From assembly GCA_034770075.1 (NCBI GenBank), contig CM068385.1:50848746-50912745 (forward strand): DNA of 64,000 bases, in the 5' to 3' direction. The notes beneath the pieces were generated by a model, which worked only from the letters and a program-made list of their open reading frames with translations, ran no database searches and was not told the origin of the DNA. Both the position numbers and the translations under genes were made by a program. Shown here piece by piece: positions 56,761 through 64,000 of this stretch (the first letter of the stretch is position 1; each line of letters starts with the position of its first letter). The stretch is from Aralia elata. Lineage: Eukaryota; Streptophyta; Magnoliopsida; Apiales; Araliaceae.

Positions 56761-58176
56761 AGCTTGTAAAATTATTTAAAAATACTTCCAAGCTTCTGAA
56801 AATTATTTAAAAATAATACCAAGCTTCTAAACATGTTAGAAATAATAATTAAATTATTTAGACTAATAATTCGACTTCCAAATGAAGTTTTATCGAACAA
56901 TCTATGTGTTTAGCCATTAAGGACGCGACCGAGATACCGAATCAACGTCGAACCTTAATGAAACTTGTTTAGATTAGCGTGATACATGTTTATATACGTG
57001 CTAACGCTTATTATTGGTATACGTAGACTACGTGCGTTGACCGATCGTACTAAATTATAGTGAGCTACGCTAAGGCAAGTCTCCCAACTTTGTTATATTT
57101 AAGCAAGTATTATACATCTTGCTATCAATTATTGTGAAGTTATTGCTTCTTCTTCAGCATAACTTAAGAAATGAATCATTATTCATATATTGTTTATTCG
57201 AGCGTAAATTGTTGTGTCAAACCAAATTGTTTGGTAAGACATCTATACTGAGTAAATGGAAATGCCTTCATAGGAAGGCCAATAAATATCGATAATATAT
57301 TGACCACAAATGGTAGGATGATATGCATACTCCTAGGATATTGGTGAGGCTGATCACCTACCAGATATCCAAAACTCAAATGGTTCTAAGTCTTTAAAGA
57401 CTGATAGAACTAAATGAAATATATGGTTCTTATACAGAACCCTCAGTATACATTGTTGATATCTTTCAAATCAAACACATGGTGTTTATATATTTAAATG
57501 AACTTGCTGAGCTTTTGTAGCTCATTCTTGCGCATATCTTCTTTTGCAGCTGTAAATGATATCCCTAGCACGTCTGGGACTGATAAGGGGAAAAGACATG
57601 CTTATTAAGTTTTATTTCTATTGTTGAATACTTTAAGTCTTTCAAAGACTTGTTGTAATAACTTAGTATAACGAATGATGTAACCGAACAAAATGTTATG
57701 TAATATATTACGATCCTTTATGTCATAGAATGCGTTATACTCTGATCTTTAATTTCTTTTGAATAGTTATACTAAGTTAAATACAGTGTCTATATGAACT
57801 ATACATCTGAATGAGGGTATCTAAATGATGTTGAGATTCCTATAAGCTCTGGGGTTACACTTAGTGAGCGCCGGTAAGGTGCCATCTTTAACGGAATGCG
57901 CCCCTCAGTTCTATGGATAATCTTATCATTAATACTGTGAATGTCAGATAGATAGGGAATATTGATATGAAAGAGATATTCATAAGATATGAATCTATAT
58001 ATCTAAGTGAGGGTATCCAAACACAGACAACGTTCTGGCCGGAACTAGTACCTGTTATGGGATACTGTGAATCTTGGATAGATAGAAGTCATATTTTATT
58101 GAATATTTATAGATGTATAGTTTCACGTGAGCACCAGATCTGCTACAGGGGAGTTTAGAGATTTGGGGGCGTCACA

Positions 58177-59234
58177 CATGTAAGCCATCAAAATAACCCC
58201 AAATGCCCACAAGCACCTATTTCACTATTTCGGGGCCTTAAACCCGATTTTTAACTTGGTATCGTTTTAAGGCCCGACGATTACATGTTTACAATCAAGG
58301 ATAATCGATCCTACCAAAATTGTCCATCATCGGATTTGGGACCACGGGGTCGTGTTCCTAGGCTCACATCCACAATTTCTACACACCCACGAAATGGATA
58401 TTACAACAATTAAACAAGCTAAAAAATCACCAAATGGATATCATCGGGCCATTAGGAAAAATTTTGTTCCGTTGGAACCCTCACTAATAATCCCTAATCC
58501 GTGTATTCTCAATAATATACAAAAAAACTACATTTAATGCAACCCAAATGACCAAAAGCTTAAAAAATGATATAACAAAAATGCTATAAAAGAGGGCTTT
58601 TTCACCTTGCAAATGACACCACGATGCGTATAAACTCGTATATTAATTAGAGTAGAAAATATATGTGATACAATCTCACAAAAGAGATATAATTCCTCAC
58701 TATTTTCTCTCTTTTCTCTCCTTTTTCGCTGCTGTTTTGTTGCTGTTCTTCTTCTTTTCTTTTTCTTCTTCCGCCGCTGCTTCGCCTCCTGTATCCGAAT
58801 GAAGGAATGAGCTGAAATAGCCTGGCCAAGGGCAGCCGCAGATTGATCTGCGGCTGGCCTTGGTTTCCCCGCGCCCACCGCGCACTTCAGCCGCTCAGCC
58901 GCCCGTCGCGCACTTCAATTATTTTAATCATTGGCCGCAGATCAATCCGCGGCTGGGTGGGCTGACTTTCTCGATTTTTGGGCCGCACCTCGATTCTCGT
59001 GTCGTACCGTTGATTTTCGCTGAGAGGCTTGTATTTTGCAGTCCGAGAACCGCTGGTAAACGTGCCACATCATTATGCTTTGATCGTTGTCGTGTCGGTT
59101 TTGATCGCACGTCGTTGCGGTGGCTCTGAGTGTTTGTACTTATGTCCACCCTTCGTTCTCGTAGGCTGGGTTCATTGACGATTTTGCCCTCCTATCAGGG
59201 TTAGTATAGAAAGCGCAAAATTTGGGTGTCTACA
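58177..59234 (-). mobile_element. TAT-2: truncated 3' LTR
   Basis: It aligns with TAT-solo from about 16258 to 17388, starting at CATGTAAGCCATCAAAA and ending GGGTGTCTACA, the reverse complement of the LTR start. About half the LTR is missing on the left, where CHR-4 ends, as expected if CHR-4 inserted here. The right flank of CHR-4 is CATGT; the left flank is lost. Confidence 0.93.
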
Positions 59235-59251
59235 GCTGCCCCTCTTTATCA
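59235..59251 (-). other. TAT-2 polypurine tract
   Basis: GCTGCCCCTCTTTATCA is the exact reverse complement of the TAT-1 tract at 50757-50773. Confidence 0.93.
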
Positions 59252-59489
59252 TGTTTATAAAATGTTAAATGAAATGAACACTTTAAAGAAGTAGACACAC
59301 GATGCATGAATGACAGTGCATAAGAATGACAGTACATACATGATGCAATACATATAGCTTATGATGCAACACAAGATGTAATTCATGCAAAACACTCGTA
59401 AAGGTGTCAATGCATCATGCAACCGTAATTTTATTGTGAGCATTGATCTCAACATTTTCACTCAATCGCTGCTATAATCATCGTCGTCT
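59252..59489 (-). other. TAT-2 3' spacer
   Basis: Non-coding; homologous in reverse complement to 50541-50756 (shared words CATGCAT, GATGCAACA, ATAGCTTATGATGCAAC). Confidence 0.75.
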
Positions 59490-62400
59490 CACAACCGTCG
59501 GGTCTCGAATCCGATCAGTCGTCTCGTTCGCATCGGATCTCGTATCCGATTGCTAGGTTCGTAATCACCGGGGCTCGTATCCGGATGATTGTCTTGTCTA
59601 CGCCGGGTCTCGTATCCGGTCGCTCGTCTTGTGATCACCGAGTCTCGTATCCGGTTGATCGTCTTGTCGGCGCCGGGTCTCGTATCCAGTCGCTCGTCTC
59701 GTGATCACCGGGTCTCGTATCCGGTTGATCGTCTCGACTGCACCGGGTATCGTATCCGGTCGCTCGTCTCGTAATCACCGGGTCTCGTATCCGGTTAATT
59801 GTCTCGTCCGCGCCGGGTCTCGTATCCGGTCGCTAGTCTCGTGATCACCGGGTCTCGTATCCGGTTGATCGTCTTGTGAGTGCCGGATCTCATATCCGGT
59901 CGCTCGTCTCGTAATCACCGGGTCTCGTATCCGATTGATTGTCTTGTCGACGCCGGGTCTCGTATCCGGTCGCTCGTCTCGTGATCACCGAGTCTCGTAT
60001 CTGGATGATCGTCTCGTGAGTGCCGGGTCTCGTATCCGGTCGCTCGTATCGTAATCACCGGGTCTCGTATCCGGTTGATTATCTTGTCTGCGCCGGGTCT
60101 CGTATTCGGTCGCTAGTCTCGTGATCACCGGGTCTCGTATCCGGTTAATCGTCTCGTCTGCGCCGGGTCTCGTATCCGGTCGCTCGTCTCGTAATCACCG
60201 GGTCTCGTATCCGGTTGATTGTCTTGTCGGCACCGGGTCTCGTATCCGGTCGCTCGTCTCGTGATCACCGGGTTTCGTATCCGATTGATCGTCTCGTCGG
60301 GGCCGAGTCTCGTATCCGGTCACCTATCTCGTAATCGCCGGGTCTCATATCCAGTCGATCATTTTGTCGGGGCCGAGTCTCGTATCCGGTCACCCCTCTC
60401 GTAATCACCGGGTCTCGTATCCGGATGATTGTCTCGTCGGGGCCGGGTCTCGTATCCGGTCACCCATCTCGTAATCACCAGGTCTCGTATCTGGTTGATT
60501 GTTTTGTCAGGGCCGGGTCTCGTATCCGGTCACCCATCTCGTAATCGCCGGGTCTCGTATCCGGTCGATCGTCTCGTCGGGGCCGGGTCTCGTATCTGGT
60601 CACCCATCTCGTAATCGCCGGGTCTCGTATCCAGTCGATCGTCTTCTCGGGGCCGGGTCTCGTATCCGGTCACCCATCTCGTAATCGCCGGGTCTCGTAT
60701 CCGGTCGATCGTCTTGTCGGGGCCGGGTCTCGTATCTGGTCACCCATCTCGTAATCACTGGGTCTCGTATCCGGATGATCGTCTTGTCGGGGCCGGGTCT
60801 CGTATCCGGTCACCCATCTCGTAATCGTCGGGTCTCGTATTCGGTCGATCGTCTCGTCGGGACCGGGTCTCGTATCCAGTCACCCATCTCGTAATCACCG
60901 GGTCTCGTATCCGGTTGATCGTCTTGTCGGGGCCGTGTCTCGTATCCACTCACCCATCTCGTAATCGCCGGGTCTCGTATCCGGTCGATCGTCTTGTCAG
61001 GGTCGGGTCTCGTATCCGGTCACCCATCTCGTAATCGCCGGGTCTCGTATCCGGTCGATCGTCTCGTCGGGGTCGGGTCTCGTATCCGGTCACCCATCTC
61101 GTAATCACCGGGTCTCCTATCCGGATGATCGTCTCGTCGGGGCCCGGTCTCGTATCCGGTCACCCATCTCGTAATCACCGGGTCTCGTATCCGGTTGATT
61201 GTCTTGTCGGGGCCGGGTCTCGTATCCACTCACCCATCTCGTAATTGCCGGGTCTCGTATCCGGTCGATCGTCTTGTCGGGGCCGGGTCTCGTATCCGGT
61301 CACCCATCTCGTAATCACCGGGTCTCGTATCCGGTCGATTGTCTTGTCGGGGCCGGGTCTCGTATCCACTCACCCATCTCGTAATTGCCGGGTCTCGTAT
61401 CCGGTCGATCGTCTTGTCGGGGCCGGGTCTCGTATCTGGTCACCCATCTCGTAATCGCCGGGTCTCGTATCCGGTCGATCGTCTCGTCGGGGTCGGGTCT
61501 CGTATCCGGTCACCCATCTCGTAATCACCGGATCTCGTATCCGGATGATCGTCTCGTCGGGGACGGGTCTCGTATCCGGTCACCCATCTCGTAATCACCG
61601 GGTCTCGTATCCGGTTGATTATCTTGTCGGGGCCGGGTCTCGTATCCGGTCACCCATCTCGTAACCGCCGGGTCTCGTATCCGGTCGATCGTCTTGTCGG
61701 GGCCGGGTCTCGTATCTGGTCACCCATCTCGTAATCAACGGATCTCGTATCCAGATGATCGTCTTGTCGGGGCCGGGTCTCGTATCCAGTCTCCCATCTC
61801 GTAATCACCGGGTCTCGTATCCGGTCGATTGTTTTGTCGGGGCCGGGTCTCCTATCCGGTCACCCTTCTCGTAATCGCCGGGTCTCGTAACCGGTCGATC
61901 GCCTTATCGGGGCCGGGTCTCGTATCCGGTCACCAATCTCGTAATCGCCGGGTCTCGTATCCGGTCGATCGTCTTGTCGGGGCCGGGTCTCGTATCCGGT
62001 CACCCATCTCGTAATCACCGGGTCTCGTATCCGGTCGATCGTCTTGTCGGGGCCGGGTCTCGTATCCGGTCACCCATCTCGTAATCACCGGGTCTCGTAT
62101 CCGGATGATCGTCTTGTCGGGGCCGGGTCTCGTATCCGGTCACCCATCTCGTAATCGCCGGGTCTCGTATCCGGTTGATTGTCTTGTCGGGGCCGGGTCT
62201 CGTATCCGGTCACCCATCTCGTAATCACCGGGTCTCGTATCCGGATGATCATCTTGTCGGCACCGGGTCTCGTATCCGGTCGCTCGTCTCGTGATCACCG
62301 GGTCTCGTATCCGATTGATCGTCTCGTCGGGGCCGAGTCTCGTATCCGGTCACCTATCTCGTAATTGCCGGATCTCATATCCGGTCGATCGTTTTGTCGG

Positions 62401-64000
62401 GGCCGGGTCTCGTATCCGGTCACCCCTCTCGTGATCACCGGGTCTCGTATCTGGATGATCGTCTCGTCGGGGCCGGGTCTCGTATCCGGTCACCCATCTC
62501 GTAATCACCGGGTCTCGTATCCGGTTAATTGTTTTGTCGGGGCCGGGTCTCGTATCCGGTCACCCATCTCGTAATCGCCGGGTCTCGTATCCGGTCGATC
62601 GTCTCGTCGGGGTCGGGTCTCGTATCTGGTAACCCATCTCGTAATCGCCGGGTCTCGTATCCGGTCGATCGTCTTATCGGGGCCGGGTCTCGTATCCGGT
62701 CACCCATCTCGTAATCGCCGGGTCTCATATCGGGTCGATCGTCTTGTCGGGGCCGGGTCTCGTATCTGGTCACCCATCTCGTAATCACTGGGTCTCGTAT
62801 CCGGATGATCGTTTTGTCGGGGCCGGGTCTCGTATCCGGTCAACCATCTCGTAATCGCCGGGTCTCGTATTCGGTCGATCGTCTCGTCGGGGCCGGGTCT
62901 CGTATCCGGTCACCCATCTCGTAATCACCGGGTCTCGTATCCGGTTGATCGTCTTGTCGGGGCCGGGTCTCGTATCCACTCACCATCTCGTAATCGTCGG
63001 GTCTCGTATCCGGTCGATCGTCTGGTCGGGGCTGGGTCTCGTATCCGGTCACCCATCTCGTAATCGCCGGGTCTCGTGTCCGGTCGATCGTCTCGTCGGG
63101 GTCGGGTCACGTATCTGGTCACCCATCTCGTAATCACCGGGTCTCATATCCGGATGATCGTCTCGTTGGGGCCGGGTCTCGTATCCGGTCACCCATCTCG
63201 TAATCACCGGGTCTCGTATCCGGTTGATTATCTTGTCGGGGCCGGGTCTCGTATCCACTCACCCATCTCGTAATTGCCGGGTCTCGTATCCGGTCGATCG
63301 TCTTGTCGGGGCCGGGTCTCGTATCTGGTCACCCATTTCGTAATCGCCGGGTCTCGTATCCGGTCGATCGTCTCGTCGGGGTCGGGTCTCGTATCCGGTC
63401 ACCCATCTCGTAATCACCGGATCTCGTATCCGGATGATCGTCTCGTCGGGGACGGGTCTCGTATCCGGTCACCCATCTCGTAATCACCGGGTCTCGTATC
63501 CGGTTGATTATCTTGTCGGGGCCGGGTCTCGTATCCGGTCACCCATCTCGTAATCGCCGGGTCTCGTATCCGGTCGATCGTCTTGTCGGGGCCGGGTCTC
63601 GTATCTGGTCACCCATCTCATAATCACCGGATCTCGTATCCGGATGATCGTCTTGTCGGGGCCGGGTCTCGTATCCGGTCACCCACCTCGTAATCACCGG
63701 GTCTCGTATCCGGTTGATTGTCTTGTCGGGGCCGGGTCTCCTATCCGGTCACCCATTTCGTAATCGCCGGGTCTCATAACCGGTCGATCGTCTTGTCGGG
63801 GCCGGGTCTCGTATCCGGTCACCCATCTCGTAATCGCCGGGTCTCGTATCCGGTCACCCATCTCGTAATCACCGGGTCTCGTATCCGGTTGATTATCTTG
63901 TCGGTGCCGGGTCTCGTATCTGGTCACCTATCTCGTAATCGCCGGGTCTCGTATCCGGTCGATCGTCTTGTCGGGGCCGAGTCTCGTATCCGGTCACCCA
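59490..64000. repeat. TAT-2 minisatellite: 35-bp subunits in 70- and 140-bp units
   Basis: About 129 subunits of 35 bp, each GGTCTCGTATCCGG plus a tail. Tails alternate between TCACCCATCTCGTAAT(C/A)(G/A)CC(G) and T(T/C)GAT(T/C)GTCTTGTCGGGGCC. The full order of four is the same as in TAT-1 read on the element strand. The first 750 bases (59520-60300) use a variant tail with CGCTCGTCTCGTGATCACC. The array reaches the window end. It lies next to the polypurine tract, as in TAT-1. Confidence 0.97.
60231..62260. repeat. 2030-bp segmental duplication within the TAT-2 array
   Basis: The segment starting at 60231 reappears at 62261. Rare variants are shared at the 2030-bp offset: CACCGGG with the CGCTCG tail, ACCTATCTCG, and GTATTCGGTCG at 60836 and 62866. 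2030 is 58 subunits. After one base is lost near 62982 the offset is 2029. Confidence 0.9.

Larger units (their letters stand above)
54178..58176 (+). mobile_element. CHR-4 3' LTR
   Basis: It is 3999 bp, starts TGTAATATTCCGAACCC and ends GGGGGCGTCACA. The part from about 57835 is homologous to CHR-1. Next base onward is Tat LTR sequence, so CHR-4 went into the LTR of TAT-2. It contains AAACCCTAA words (54520-54770), two CTGGGTAACCCAG palindromes, a 26-base hairpin and a 51-bp AT-rich repeat. Confidence 0.9.

Noticed and set aside
59490..64000. Looks like a CRISPR array: a short repeat (GGTCTCGTATCCGG) separated by 20-base segments.
   Set aside because: The segments between repeats fall into about four recurring classes, not unique spacers, and the context is a plant retrotransposon 3' region. 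It is a minisatellite.
1..64000. Endogenous pararetrovirus, tRNA, rRNA or organelle DNA.
   Set aside because: No movement protein, cloverleaf-like gene, ribosomal or organelle sequence was recognised; every RT found belongs to gypsy or copia elements with LTRs.

Overview
The window looks like plant nuclear DNA from heterochromatin. It holds no host protein-coding gene, tRNA or rRNA that I can recognise. Almost all of it is LTR retrotransposons nested inside one another. Three lineages appear: Ty3/gypsy chromoviruses of Tekay/Del type (C-terminal chromodomain, tRNA-Met-type primer site, LTRs near 4 kb), Ty3/gypsy Tat/Ogre-type elements (second archaeal-like RNase H, LTR starting TGTAGACACC, antisense extra ORF, minisatellite before the 3' LTR) and Ty1/copia elements. 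The species cannot be named from this.

Layout, with names used below. COP-1 (1-1060) is the end of a copia LTR sitting in CHR-1 (1061-2311, + strand chromovirus: LTR end, primer site, start of gag). CHR-2 (minus strand; 2312-7741 and 18921-20643) follows. Its gag is split by COP-2 (7747-18915, target duplication CGTTA), and the 3' LTR of COP-2 is split by TAT-solo (15342-17388, a lone Tat LTR, target duplication AAGAG). CHR-3 (20644-34518, +) sits in the leader of CHR-2 and runs into a 100-N gap (34519-34618). CHR-4 (+; 34619-34694 and 52941-58176) is split inside its integrase by TAT-1 (34695-52935, target duplication GTGGT). Its 3' LTR abuts a truncated LTR of TAT-2 (58177-64000+, minus strand), whose 3' region is a minisatellite array filling the window end.

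TAT-1 is complete end to end: 5' LTR, primer site, degraded gag, protease, RT, RNase H, archaeal-like RNase H, integrase, antisense ORF resembling plant-mobile-domain proteins, 12-copy minisatellite, polypurine tract, 3' LTR. TAT-2 carries in the same place and orientation a related minisatellite. Both are built from 35-bp subunits in the same four-subunit order, so the tandem array is an inherited part of the element.

The coding regions are all broken. CHR-2 is mildly damaged (five premature stops, two frameshifts and an in-frame deletion of protease). COP-2 is badly decayed. CHR-3 and the 5' half of TAT-1 carry dense private one-base insertions and homopolymer expansions that grow towards the N gap, which points partly to unpolished assembly. 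Gene breaks between about 25 and 46 kb should therefore be read with care.
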